Shown here piece after piece: positions 54,737 through 63,139 of a DNA stretch of 64,000 bases. The stretch's first letter is position 1, and every line of letters starts with the position of its first letter. Under the pieces are notes generated by a model that saw nothing but the letters and a program-made list of their open reading frames with translations, did not search any database and was not told where the DNA came from. The stretch comes from Flavobacteriales bacterium (GTDB lineage: Bacteria > Bacteroidota > Bacteroidia > Flavobacteriales_F > PHOS-HE28), in contig CP129489.1 in the NCBI GenBank assembly GCA_030584065.1, positions 3,574,235 to 3,638,234 on the forward strand, read 5' to 3'. The position numbers and the translations under genes are program-made.

Positions 54737-55582
54737 TCAGTAGCCGTTCCGTTCGAACCAGGCCCTCATCCGAGCCAGCTTCTCCGCATCGGTGCCTTTG
54801 CCATGTATGGCATCGCGCCAGGTGCCGTACATGGGGTTTGGGAGCAGGATGAAGTATTGGGATAAGCTGTCGGCCAAGGCTGTGAGGTGGCCCTTGCCAT
54901 CGTCCCTAGACCGGTCCTTGAAGCGCTCATCGAAATCGCGCAACTGATCGCCCACCAGAAGCAGCACCCGGTGGGTGGAGTAAACGCGTGCCCGGCGCTC
55001 TGTCTTGTCACTCGTTCCATCCATGAGCAGCAGATGCTTCTCGTCCGCGAAGGGGAAGCCGAGGTCGCCCAGGTTCTTCAGCGTGCTGGCCTTCTCACGG
55101 ATGTCGCGGTTGGTGATGTAGAACACCTCGCAATCCATGGAGGCCGCGTGGTGCAGGAACCCGAGCGCGCCGGGGGAGGCCTTGGCCGCGGCCCTGTCGG
55201 TCCATGCCTTCCAGTCGCTCTGGTCGAAGGTGCGGCCCTCGCGGATGGCATTCACCTGATATGGGCTGTTGTCCAGCACGGTCTCATCGATGTCCACGAT
55301 CACGGCCAGGGGACGGCGGTCCCACTGCGCGCTGTCGAGCATCTGGCGATCGGCCTCGGCGGCCTGCCAGTTGGCCTCAAGCTTCCGATGGGCATGGTCG
55401 TAGGCCTGTTCGTACAGCCAGGCCGCTTCGGCTGAGGCATGCTGCCACAGTACGGCATCGGCGCCCTGCCAGGCCAGGCGTTGCATGGCTTCGGGTTGCC
55501 CCTCCTGGGGCAGGCGCGCAGCCCGGCAGCCCAGCAGCAGCAGGATGCCGGTAACGGTTATCAGGATGGGGTGCTTGGCCAT
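54737..55582 (-). CDS. e(P4)-family 5'-nucleotidase/acid phosphatase lipoprotein
   Basis: A 281-residue HAD-fold enzyme with a lipoprotein signal (TGILLLLGC, lipobox cysteine at about residue 19). The catalytic site AVIVDIDETVLDNSPYQ holds the D-x-D motif, and VFYITNRDIREKA and LLLVGDQLRDFDERF follow, the last carrying metal ligands. Family members dephosphorylate nucleotides such as NMN at the outer membrane, linking it to NAD salvage. Given PnuC and the NadR-like kinase elsewhere in the window, an NMN-to-NR step is plausible (inference). It shares a minus-strand group with dtd and rsgA. Confidence 0.9.
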   Translation of the reverse strand: MAKHPILITVTGILLLLGCRAARLPQEGQPEAMQRLAWQGADAVLWQHASAEAAWLYEQAYDHAHRKLEANWQAAEADRQMLDSAQWDRRPLAVIVDIDETVLDNSPYQVNAIREGRTFDQSDWKAWTDRAAAKASPGALGFLHHAASMDCEVFYITNRDIREKASTLKNLGDLGFPFADEKHLLLMDGTSDKTERRARVYSTHRVLLLVGDQLRDFDERFKDRSRDDGKGHLTALADSLSQYFILLPNPMYGTWRDAIHGKGTDAEKLARMRAWFERNGY

Positions 55583-55588
55583 GGGGCT

Positions 55589-56548
55589 TCAATCCAATCG
55601 GTAAGGGCTTTCCTCGTCGATGCCGGCGAGCATGTCCAGATAGCTGCGGTACCGGCTTTCGGCGATGCGGCCGTCCTCAACCGCCTCCCGCACGGCGCAG
55701 CCCGGCTCGTCCTTGTGCAGGCAATCGTTGAAGCGGCAGCTGCCCTTCAGCTTGAACATCTCGGGGAACTGGTCGCCGATATCCTCGGGGCGCAGGTCCA
55801 CCAGGCCGAAGCCTTTCACGCCGGGCGTGTCGATGATGAAGGTGTGGCTCCCTATGCCGGCCCCCTGGAGCTCGAACATCTCCGCGAAGGTGGTGGTATG
55901 CTGCCCCTTCTCGCTCGCATCGCTGATCTCGGCCGTGTGCAGGTCGAGCGAAGGGTCGATGGCATTGATGAGCGTGCTCTTGCCCACGCCGCTGTGCCCC
56001 GCGATGAGGGTCACCTTGCCTGAGAGCAGCTCCGCTACCTGCTGCACGCCGAGCCCCTGCCTGGCCGAGGTGATGAGGGTGGGGTAGCCGGCCCCTTCAT
56101 AGGTGTCCTGGTACTCGGCCAACAGGTCCAGTTCGCGCTCAGCGGTCAGGTCATCCACCTTGTTGAGGATGATGACCACAGGTACCCGGTAGGCTTCCGC
56201 GGTGACCAGGAACCGGTCGATGAATCCGCAGGAGGTGCGCGGCCGAGCCACCGTCACCAGGAGGATCGCCTGGTCGAGGTTGGCGGCGATCACGTGCTTG
56301 TAGTGGCTGAGGTTCACGCTGCGCCGCACCAGGTAGTTGCGCCGGTCGTGCAGGTCGGTGATGACCCCCGGATGCTCGGCGTCGGCTTGGGGCTCGAAGG
56401 AGACGCGGTCGCCCACGGCCACGGGATTGGTGCTCTTCCAGCCCTTGATGCGCAGGTTGCCGCGCGCCACGCATTCATGCCGCATGCCGTCGTCGCCGCG
56501 CACGAGGTAGCGGCTGCCGGTGCTGCGCATCACGAGTCCGGTGGGCAT
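55589..56548 (-). CDS. rsgA: Ribosome small-subunit GTPase RsgA
   Basis: A 319-residue circularly permuted GTPase. The N-terminal OB domain (GLVMRSTGSRYLVR) is followed by the G4 motif IILNKVDDL before the G1 motif LIAGHSGVGKSTLIN, then G3 DTPGVKGFG, and a C-terminal zinc site SCRFNDCLHKDEPGC. It helps 30S subunit maturation. The start MPTGLVMRSTG at 56548 was chosen because the upstream frame is low-complexity. The promoter faces the TPP-riboswitch promoter on the other strand. Confidence 0.94.
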   Translation of the reverse strand: MPTGLVMRSTGSRYLVRGDDGMRHECVARGNLRIKGWKSTNPVAVGDRVSFEPQADAEHPGVITDLHDRRNYLVRRSVNLSHYKHVIAANLDQAILLVTVARPRTSCGFIDRFLVTAEAYRVPVVIILNKVDDLTAERELDLLAEYQDTYEGAGYPTLITSARQGLGVQQVAELLSGKVTLIAGHSGVGKSTLINAIDPSLDLHTAEISDASEKGQHTTTFAEMFELQGAGIGSHTFIIDTPGVKGFGLVDLRPEDIGDQFPEMFKLKGSCRFNDCLHKDEPGCAVREAVEDGRIAESRYRSYLDMLAGIDEESPYRLD

Positions 56549-56687
56549 GATGGCAAAGGAATGCGGTTGACGGCGGAATAGGGAATTCCGCCGGGCTGGG
56601 CGCCGTCGGGCCGTTGTCCCCCGTCGTGCGCGCGTGCTTTCGGTGCTTGGGACAGGCGCACAGTCCATTCGCATCAACCGCACCACC

Positions 56688-56695
56688 TACCTTTG
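56688..56695 (+). promoter_or_regulatory. -7 promoter element for the TPP-controlled TonB receptor
   Basis: TACCTTTG, an exact TAnnTTTG match, placed so that transcription would start around 56701, right at the 5' edge of the riboswitch aptamer. Confidence 0.6.
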
Positions 56696-56701
56696 CCCCG
56701 T

Positions 56702-56788
56702 CTTGCAACGGGGTGCTCCGCCCAAGGGCGGAAGCTGAGATCATACCCGAAGAACCTGGGCAGGTAATGCTGCCAAGGGAACGGCTTC
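56702..56788 (+). promoter_or_regulatory. TPP riboswitch aptamer
   Basis: The invariant THI-box pieces are present in order: ACGGGGTGC at about 56708-56716, a P3 stem CCGCC/GGCGG, GCTGAGATCATACCC at about 56734-56748, GAACCTGGGCAGGTAATGC, and the closing AAGGGAACG at about 56775-56783. It binds thiamine pyrophosphate and controls the TonB receptor that follows. It starts immediately after a strong -7 element. Confidence 0.92.
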
Positions 56789-56800
56789 CATCTGGAGGCG

Positions 56801-56827
56801 CCTCCGTGCAAGTCTTCAACACGGAGG
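56801..56827 (+). promoter_or_regulatory. Shine-Dalgarno-sequestering hairpin
   Basis: CCTCCGTG (56801-56808) pairs perfectly with CACGGAGG (56820-56827), which contains the GGAGG ribosome-binding site 3 bases before the ATG. The same CCTCC can also pair with GGAGG at 56794-56798 upstream, so two exclusive structures are possible. This suggests the riboswitch controls translation. Confidence 0.6.
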
Positions 56828-56830
56828 AAC

Positions 56831-59212
56831 ATGCGACCGATCCTTGCACTCTTCGCCGCGGCCCTGCTCAGTATGGGCGCCGCCGCCCAATCACGCCTCA
56901 CCGGCACCATCACCGGCGGCGATGGCGTCCCGCTCGAGGGCGTGAGCATCGTGGTGGGCCCGGATGCCCGTTTCGGTGCGGCCACCGACCGGCTCGGCCG
57001 GTACGCCATCGGGGGACTGCGCGAGGGCCCGTTGCGCGTGCGCCTGTCGCGCATCGGCCATGCGCCGGTGGACACCACCGTGTCGATCGCGGCCGGTGAG
57101 AACACCTTCGACCTGCGCCTGCCCGCTGCTCCCGTCCTGCTGTCGGCCGCCGAAGTGACCGCATTGCGGGCGGGCGATCGCGCGCCCTTCGCGAAGACCG
57201 TGCTTCAGCGTGAAGACATCGACCGCATCAACACCGGCGTGGACCTGCCCTTCCTGCTGGAGCAGCAGCCCGGCGTGGTGGCCACCAGCGATGGCGGCAC
57301 CGGCATCGGCTACACCTACATGCGCATACGCGGCACCGATGCCGCGCGCACCAACATCACCCTCAATGGAGTGCCCTTCAACGATGCGGAGAGCCAGGGC
57401 GCCTTCCTCGTGAACCTGCCGGACCTGGCCACCAGCGCCGAGGACATCGAGGTGCAGCGCGGCGTGGGCACCAGCACCAATGGCCCGGCCGCCTTTGGTG
57501 CCAGCTTGAACGTACGCACCACAGCGGTGAGGCGTGAGCCCTGGGCGCTCGCCAGCGTGAGCGGCGGGTCCTTCAACACGCAGCGCTACAGCGTGAGCGC
57601 CGGCACGGGATTGATCGATGGCCGCTTCAGCCTCGATGCGCGCCTCTCGTCCATCACCACCGACGGCTACATCGACCGCGCGACCGCCGACCTGAAGAGC
57701 TACTTCCTCCAAGGTGCATGGCTCGGCCGGCAGCGCGCCCTGCGGTTCATAACCTTCCGGGGGAAGGAGGTCACCTACCAGGCCTGGGGAGGCGTGCCGC
57801 GCGAGGCCATCGACACCAATCGCACCTTCAATCCCTACACCTACGAGAACGAGGTGGACAACTATGACCAGACGCACTACCAGCTGCTCCTCGACCAGCG
57901 GCTGGGTGGGAGTGTGGCGCTGAACCTCACGGTCTTCCGGGTGCTCGGTGCGGGCTATTTCGAGCAGTTCCGCGAAGACGATGACCTGGGCCGCTACGGC
58001 ATCGCACCGGCCGTCATCAATGGCGACACGGTGATCAGCACCGACCTCATCCGGCGTCGCTGGCTGGACAATGCGCTCACCGGCGCGAATGCCAGCGCCG
58101 AGATCAAGCTGGGCGGGCACCGGCTCGTGGTCGGCGGCAGCTACAGCGAATACCGCGGCACGCACTTCGGAGAGGTGGTCTGGGCGCGATGGGCCGGTAC
58201 GCTCGATATCCGCGACCGCTACTACGACAATGACGCACGGAAGACCGACGCGAACGCCTACGCCAAGCTCACCTATGCCCTGGGCGACCGGCTCGATGCA
58301 TTCGGTGATGCGCAGGTTCGCATGGTGGAACACCGCCTGGAGATGCTCAACAGCGATTTCGCGCCGCAGCAGCAGTCCATCGCCTTCAGCTTCTTCAACC
58401 CAAAGGCGGGGCTCCTCTGGCGCGTGCACGATGGCGGCAAGGCATATGCATCGGTGGCCGTGGCGCACCGTGAGCCCAACCGCGAGGACCTGCAGGAGAG
58501 TACGCCCGATCGCCGCCCCCGCGCCGAGCGGCTGGTCGACTACGAACTGGGCTATGAGCGGGGTGCCAGCCGCACGAACGCGGGCATCAACCTCTACTTC
58601 ATGGACTATGCGGATCAGCTCGTGCTCACCGGCGAGCTCAATGACGTGGGCGCAGCGCTCCGCACCAATGTGGCAAAGAGCTACCGTGCGGGCATCGAGC
58701 TGACGGGAGCGGTGCGCATCGGGCAGCGCATAACCTGGCGTGCCAACGCCGCGTTCAGCCGCAACCGCGTGCGCGACTTCACGGAATTCGTGGACGATTG
58801 GGACACCGGCGGGCAGGCCGCATTCGCCTATGCCGAGCGTGAGCTCCCGTTCTCGCCGGGTCTCGTGGCGGGCAGCGAACTGGGCTATCGCGCATGGAGC
58901 AGCGAGCGCGGCACGGCCGACATCACGTTCGTCACGAAGTACGTGGGCACGCAATACCTCGACCTCAGTACCAGCCCCGACCGCAGGCTCGACCCCTTCC
59001 TGGTGAACGACCTGCGGCTGAATGCCACATGGTTGGCCAAGGGCACCAGGGGCATCGACTTCAATCTCACGGTCCGCAACCTCTTCAGCGAGCTCTACGA
59101 GAGCAACGGCTGGGCCTACAGCTTCATCAGCGATGGCAGGCGCCAGCAGCTTGTGGGGCTGTTCCCGCAGGCGCCGCTGCATGTGCTGGCGGGCGTGAGC
59201 GTGAAGCTCTAG
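56831..59212 (+). CDS. TonB-dependent receptor under TPP-riboswitch control (probable thiamine receptor)
   Basis: A 793-residue receptor: signal peptide MRPILALFAAALLSMGAAAQ, a carboxypeptidase-regulatory-like beta-sandwich (RLTGTITGGDGVPLEGVSIVV, residues about 22-100), a plug with YTYMRIRGTDAARTNITLNG and FGASLNVRT, and a barrel ending KL after HVLAGVSV. The TPP riboswitch strongly implies uptake of thiamine or a precursor across the outer membrane. It is monocistronic: no PnuT or thiamine pyrophosphokinase follows, unlike the omr1-pnuT-tnr3 operons known from Bacteroidota. A GGAGG site precedes its ATG, unusual in a group that mostly lacks Shine-Dalgarno sequences. Confidence 0.92.
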   Translation: MRPILALFAAALLSMGAAAQSRLTGTITGGDGVPLEGVSIVVGPDARFGAATDRLGRYAIGGLREGPLRVRLSRIGHAPVDTTVSIAAGENTFDLRLPAAPVLLSAAEVTALRAGDRAPFAKTVLQREDIDRINTGVDLPFLLEQQPGVVATSDGGTGIGYTYMRIRGTDAARTNITLNGVPFNDAESQGAFLVNLPDLATSAEDIEVQRGVGTSTNGPAAFGASLNVRTTAVRREPWALASVSGGSFNTQRYSVSAGTGLIDGRFSLDARLSSITTDGYIDRATADLKSYFLQGAWLGRQRALRFITFRGKEVTYQAWGGVPREAIDTNRTFNPYTYENEVDNYDQTHYQLLLDQRLGGSVALNLTVFRVLGAGYFEQFREDDDLGRYGIAPAVINGDTVISTDLIRRRWLDNALTGANASAEIKLGGHRLVVGGSYSEYRGTHFGEVVWARWAGTLDIRDRYYDNDARKTDANAYAKLTYALGDRLDAFGDAQVRMVEHRLEMLNSDFAPQQQSIAFSFFNPKAGLLWRVHDGGKAYASVAVAHREPNREDLQESTPDRRPRAERLVDYELGYERGASRTNAGINLYFMDYADQLVLTGELNDVGAALRTNVAKSYRAGIELTGAVRIGQRITWRANAAFSRNRVRDFTEFVDDWDTGGQAAFAYAERELPFSPGLVAGSELGYRAWSSERGTADITFVTKYVGTQYLDLSTSPDRRLDPFLVNDLRLNATWLAKGTRGIDFNLTVRNLFSELYESNGWAYSFISDGRRQQLVGLFPQAPLHVLAGVSVKL

Positions 59213-59216
59213 CGGC

Positions 59217-59224
59217 TACTTTTG
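59217..59224 (+). promoter_or_regulatory. -7 promoter element for the frameshifted T9SS gene
   Basis: TACTTTTG, an exact TAnnTTTG match, ends 4 bases before the ATG at 59229 and starts 5 bases after the upstream receptor's stop. Confidence 0.5.
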
Positions 59225-59228
59225 GGTT

Positions 59229-60105
59229 ATGGCGCCCCGATGCCTCTTCAGCGCATCGCTCTGTTGTTGGGCCATATGCGCAACAGCGCAGTTCCACGCG
59301 CTGCCGCAGGGCTATGCCGTGTGGGTGGGTGCGGGATGGGTAGGCCCCGGCTATGAGCACTACGGCTGGTCATTCACCTATGACCCTTCTGCACCGGACA
59401 CGGTCATCGGTGGAGTGGCCTACATGAACTGGAATGGCATGCCGGTGCGCGAGAGCGGTACCGGTCAGGTGTATTACCGCCGCCCATGGATGGAGGAAGA
59501 CCTGCTCTGGTACGACTACGATGTTGCGGTCGGGGATACCGTGCGTTTCGGGGAGGTGATGGGATTCCCTTCGGTCGATGCCGTCCGCGTGGTGAGTGTC
59601 GATACGGTTTTTCTTGGTGGGTACGCCGCGCAAACGGATCGGAGTGGCATCCTTGATCGATCCGGGAGATTGGCCCTGCGCCCATTGGATACAAGGCGTG
59701 GGAAGCACGCTCGGGCCGTTCAATATGTGCGCGGGTCCGTCGGTCTCAGGCAGCCAGTGGCTCGTGTGCATGAGCGTCGATGGAATCGTGCACTACGGGT
59801 TGTGGGAAGGTGAGCCCAATGATTGCATGGTCCACTTGGGTGTGCCGGCAAGGAACGGCCTGCAGCCGGCCTTGCGCCTGCGCCCGAACCCCGGTTCAGG
59901 GGAATTGAGCATCGGCCTTGGCAACGCCGTCGGCCTGGTTAGCATTCGCGTGTTCAACATGTCCGGGCAGATGGTGCATTCGTCTTCCGGATGGGCGGGA
60001 AGCGCGTTGGACACAACGGGCTGGCCGGCAGGCATCTACCTCGTGGAGGCCCGGGATGATGGCGGTACGGTGCGGCAAGGGCGCTGGGTGAAGCTGGCGG
60101 ATTGA
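59229..60105 (+). pseudogene. Frameshifted T9SS cargo gene
   Basis: The first frame (59229 to about 59620) encodes MAPRCLFSASLCCWAI and a strand-rich region ending VDTVFLGG, then runs on into unlike sequence. The second frame, from about 59619 to 60105, continues sensibly as TPRKRIGVASLIDPGDWPC and ends in a T9SS type A sorting domain (LRPNPGSGELSI ... AGIYLVEARDDGG). Removing one G from the GGG at 59619-59621 joins them as LGGTPRKRIG; the T5 run just upstream is another possible slip site. It is either a decaying or phase-variable gene, or a sequencing error. Function unknown; about 290 residues if restored. Confidence 0.7.
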
Positions 60106-60183
60106 CCTCGGCTGGGCACTAACCAAAGTTCTATTGCGGAGCGCAGGCCGGGCGTCTAGTTTGGCGCCATCAAAGCTCCTCCC

Positions 60184-61155
60184 ATGCTTCGCTCAGTCAT
60201 CTCGTCATGCGCACTCGCTTCAGTGCTCCTCGCTGCTGCACAGGCGACCTACGACGCACGGATCCTGGACTATACGGGCCTGCGCTTCGCCTGTGAGGGG
60301 AGCGCTTCGCCTGTGCTGCGGATCCAGAATGCGGGCTCGGCCACCATGGGCAGCTGCGTGGTGGAGACCTGGAGCAATGGGCTGATGGTGAACACCTTCA
60401 ATTGGACCCTGGCGGTCCCAGCGCTCCAGGGCGATGTGCGCCAGCCGGTGCTGCCCGTGGTGCCGGACCTCGAGCCGGGCGATGTGCTGGAGTTCCGCAT
60501 CATCAGCGTGAACGGGATCGCCGATGAGGACCCGAACGGCAATATCATGTCCGTGCCGCTCGATGTTCCAGTGGTGGCCGCCGGCAGCTATGTGATGGGC
60601 CTGGTCCTGAGCATGGCTGCCGCCCCTGATTCGCTCACGTGGGCGATCACCAATGGTGCAGCGCAGGTGGTGGCGCAGGGCGGGCCATACACCACCGGCG
60701 ATGAGGTGGAGCAATGGGTGCAGCTGATGCCCGAGGAATGCTACATGTTGCGGCTGGCGGAGGTGGGCGGTGATCCGGTCGGGGGGGCGCAACTGAGCGT
60801 CTTCGTCGACGGCACTCCCGTGACGGTGCTGGATGCGGGCACCGCGGCGGCGCCCGCGCGCTCGGGAATCATCACCGGCCTCGCGATGGCTCAACCGGAT
60901 CGCGGGCCGAGCGCGCTGCAGGTGTACCCGAACCCCGCTGCGGATGTTCTGCATTTGCGCCTGCCCAACGCCAAGGGCGAGCTGCGGTACCGGCTTATCG
61001 ATGCCACAGGCCGCGTAGTGCTTGAGCGCGCGGCGGTCCAGGTGGCGGAAGGGCTGAGCATCGACCTGGGCCGGGTGCCGGCCGGCCACTATGCGCTGGA
61101 AGCGCAGGCGGGGCAGTCGGCGGCTCAGCGCACGCGCGTGGTGGTGCAGCGCTGA
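60184..61155 (+). CDS. T9SS cargo protein, unknown function
   Basis: A 323-residue secreted protein with signal peptide MLRSVISSCALASVLLAAAQ and a CARDB-like beta-sandwich region (YTGLRFACEGSASPVLRIQNAG). It ends in a T9SS type A sorting domain (LQVYPNPAADVLHLRL ... VPAGHYALEAQAG). No catalytic motif. A 14-base direct repeat (60282-60295 and 60302-60315) lies in the early coding region, read in two different frames. A TAGTTTGG -7-like element is 19 bases upstream. Likely surface-exposed or released. Confidence 0.8.
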   Translation: MLRSVISSCALASVLLAAAQATYDARILDYTGLRFACEGSASPVLRIQNAGSATMGSCVVETWSNGLMVNTFNWTLAVPALQGDVRQPVLPVVPDLEPGDVLEFRIISVNGIADEDPNGNIMSVPLDVPVVAAGSYVMGLVLSMAAAPDSLTWAITNGAAQVVAQGGPYTTGDEVEQWVQLMPEECYMLRLAEVGGDPVGGAQLSVFVDGTPVTVLDAGTAAAPARSGIITGLAMAQPDRGPSALQVYPNPAADVLHLRLPNAKGELRYRLIDATGRVVLERAAVQVAEGLSIDLGRVPAGHYALEAQAGQSAAQRTRVVVQR

Positions 61156-61157
61156 GC

Positions 61158-63113
61158 TCAGCCCTGCCGGCGCTCGGCGAACCACATCTCCAGCTCTCCC
61201 TTGCCCTTGGCGCTCACCCGGCCGCGCGGGAAGAAGGCGAGGTCAGGGGCATGCACGGCCAGGGCGTGGGTGGCGCCGCTGATGTTCACCCGGCCGGCCT
61301 CGCCGGACGATTCCATGCGAGCCGCGGTGTTCACGGCATCGCCCCAGATGTCGTACTGGAACTTGCGGGAGCCGACGATGCCGGCCACCACGGCACCGGT
61401 GTGCACCCCGGCGCGCATCTCGAAGGCGGGTAGCCCTTGCGCGGTGCGCGCCTCGTGCCGCGCACGCATGAATGCCTGCATGGCCAGGGCTGCGCGGATG
61501 ACGTCGGCGGCGGCATCGGGGCGCGGCTCCGGCACGCCCCCGGCGGCCATGTAGGCATCGCCGATGGTCTTGATCTTCTCCACGCCGTAGCGTTCCATGA
61601 TGGCATCGAAGGCCGTGAAGCAGCAGTTGAGCTCCTCCACCAGTTCGGCCGGGGAGAGGCGCTCGCTCACCCCTGTGAATCCCTTGAAGTCCGTGAACAG
61701 GATGGTCACCTGGTCGAAGTGCCGGGCCTCCGCATGCCCCTTGGCCTTTAGCTCGGCGGCCACCTCCTCGGGCAGGATGTTGTGCAGGAGGCCATCGCTG
61801 CGGTCCTTCTCCCGCTGGATGGCGGCCCGTGACCGCCTGGTGTACCGCAGCCTGTTCCAAAGCCCGCCTGCCAGCAGCAGCACTCCGATGCCGGAGAACA
61901 GGAAGATGTTGCGCTGCTCGCGCTCCCGGCCGAGCTGCTGCTGATAGGCCAGCTGGTCCTCGTACCGCTGCCGCACATTGCTCAGGCTATCGGCCAGCAT
62001 GCGCTCCTGGAAGCTCCTGCTCACCTCCAGCCGGGTCACCTCCTTGCTGTTGTTGATGCGCTGGAGCGAATCATGCACCGTGGTGTATTCCGCGTGCGCC
62101 GCGTAGGCTTTCCGGTAGTCCCCCAGGCGCTCATAGGCTTGATGCAGGCAGGAAAGGCATTCGCGGCGCTGCTGCAGCAGATTGCCCTCCAGCGCGATGC
62201 GCTCACCTGCCCTGCAAGCCGCCACCGCATCGCGGGCGCGGCCGGCTTTCAGCAGGAGGGTGCCGCGGTTCACATGGGTCCGTGCCAGCGGTTTGGCGGT
62301 GCCGATGGCACCGAGGATGCGCTCCGCCGAATCGAGGCTCGCGAAGGCCTCAGGCAGTCGCCCCAATTGCCCGTACGCCCGTCCAAGGTTGTTGAGCACC
62401 ATGCCCTGCTCAGGCTTCCGGCCCAGCTTGCGGTAGCGCTCCAGGCTTTGGCGGAAGAGGATGATCGCCGTGTCGGGCCTTCCGAGGTCGAGGAGCGTGC
62501 TGCCCAGGTTCATCGCCGCCTGGGCCCGGCCTTTGTCGCTGTTCAGCGCGTCGGCCAGTTCGGCGCTGCGCCGGTAGTTCTCCAAGGCCTTGGCGGGTTC
62601 CCCGAGCTCCGTGTAGAGGTTGCCGATGTTGTTGTAGGTGCCTTCGAGCCCTTCGCTGTTGCCCAGCTCCGTGTCGATGCGCAGGCTCTTCTGGAGCTGC
62701 TCAAGGGCGAGCGGCAGGTCGCCGATGCTCCGGTACACGTTGCTCTGGTTGCGGTAGGTGCTCGATTGCCGCTTGAGGTCGCCCATGGACTTGGCCAGCG
62801 CCATGCACTGCGAGAGGTGCTCCAATGCGGCCGCATGGTCGCCGCGCATGCTGCTCCCTACGGCGATGGTGGTATGCGCCTCGTAGATGGAACGGGCGGA
62901 GCGGGCACGCGTGGCCAGTTCGAGCTGCTTCCAGGCCAGGGCCACGCCGCTGTCGGGCTGCTCGAAGACGGCTTTCCAGGCCAGCTGCTGGATCGCCTGC
63001 AGCCTGGCGCTGTCAGGCCTTCCGGTATCGCTCCACACGCGCCAGAGCGAATCGGCCTGCGCCCGCGCCGAGAGCGCAACCAGGATGAGCAGCAAGGAAA
63101 GCGGGCCCCGCAT
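61158..63113 (-). CDS. TPR-containing class III adenylate cyclase
   Basis: A 651-residue protein: signal peptide MRGPLSLLLILVALSARAQA, about six or seven TPR units (residues about 55-340), a coiled coil, one transmembrane helix (IFLFSGIGVLLLAGGLW), and a C-terminal cyclase domain. The catalytic pieces are present: metal site VTILFTDFKGFTGVSE, KIKTIGDAYMAAGG with the substrate lysine, YDIWGDAVNTAARMES with the aspartate that favours ATP, and the transition-state arginine. It should sense through periplasmic TPRs and make cAMP inside the cell. The ATG at 63113 was chosen over GTG at 63143, which would overlap the upstream gene. Confidence 0.9.
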   Translation of the reverse strand: MRGPLSLLLILVALSARAQADSLWRVWSDTGRPDSARLQAIQQLAWKAVFEQPDSGVALAWKQLELATRARSARSIYEAHTTIAVGSSMRGDHAAALEHLSQCMALAKSMGDLKRQSSTYRNQSNVYRSIGDLPLALEQLQKSLRIDTELGNSEGLEGTYNNIGNLYTELGEPAKALENYRRSAELADALNSDKGRAQAAMNLGSTLLDLGRPDTAIILFRQSLERYRKLGRKPEQGMVLNNLGRAYGQLGRLPEAFASLDSAERILGAIGTAKPLARTHVNRGTLLLKAGRARDAVAACRAGERIALEGNLLQQRRECLSCLHQAYERLGDYRKAYAAHAEYTTVHDSLQRINNSKEVTRLEVSRSFQERMLADSLSNVRQRYEDQLAYQQQLGREREQRNIFLFSGIGVLLLAGGLWNRLRYTRRSRAAIQREKDRSDGLLHNILPEEVAAELKAKGHAEARHFDQVTILFTDFKGFTGVSERLSPAELVEELNCCFTAFDAIMERYGVEKIKTIGDAYMAAGGVPEPRPDAAADVIRAALAMQAFMRARHEARTAQGLPAFEMRAGVHTGAVVAGIVGSRKFQYDIWGDAVNTAARMESSGEAGRVNISGATHALAVHAPDLAFFPRGRVSAKGKGELEMWFAERRQG

Positions 63114-63139
63114 GATGCGTGTATGGTCGGCGTACGGCT

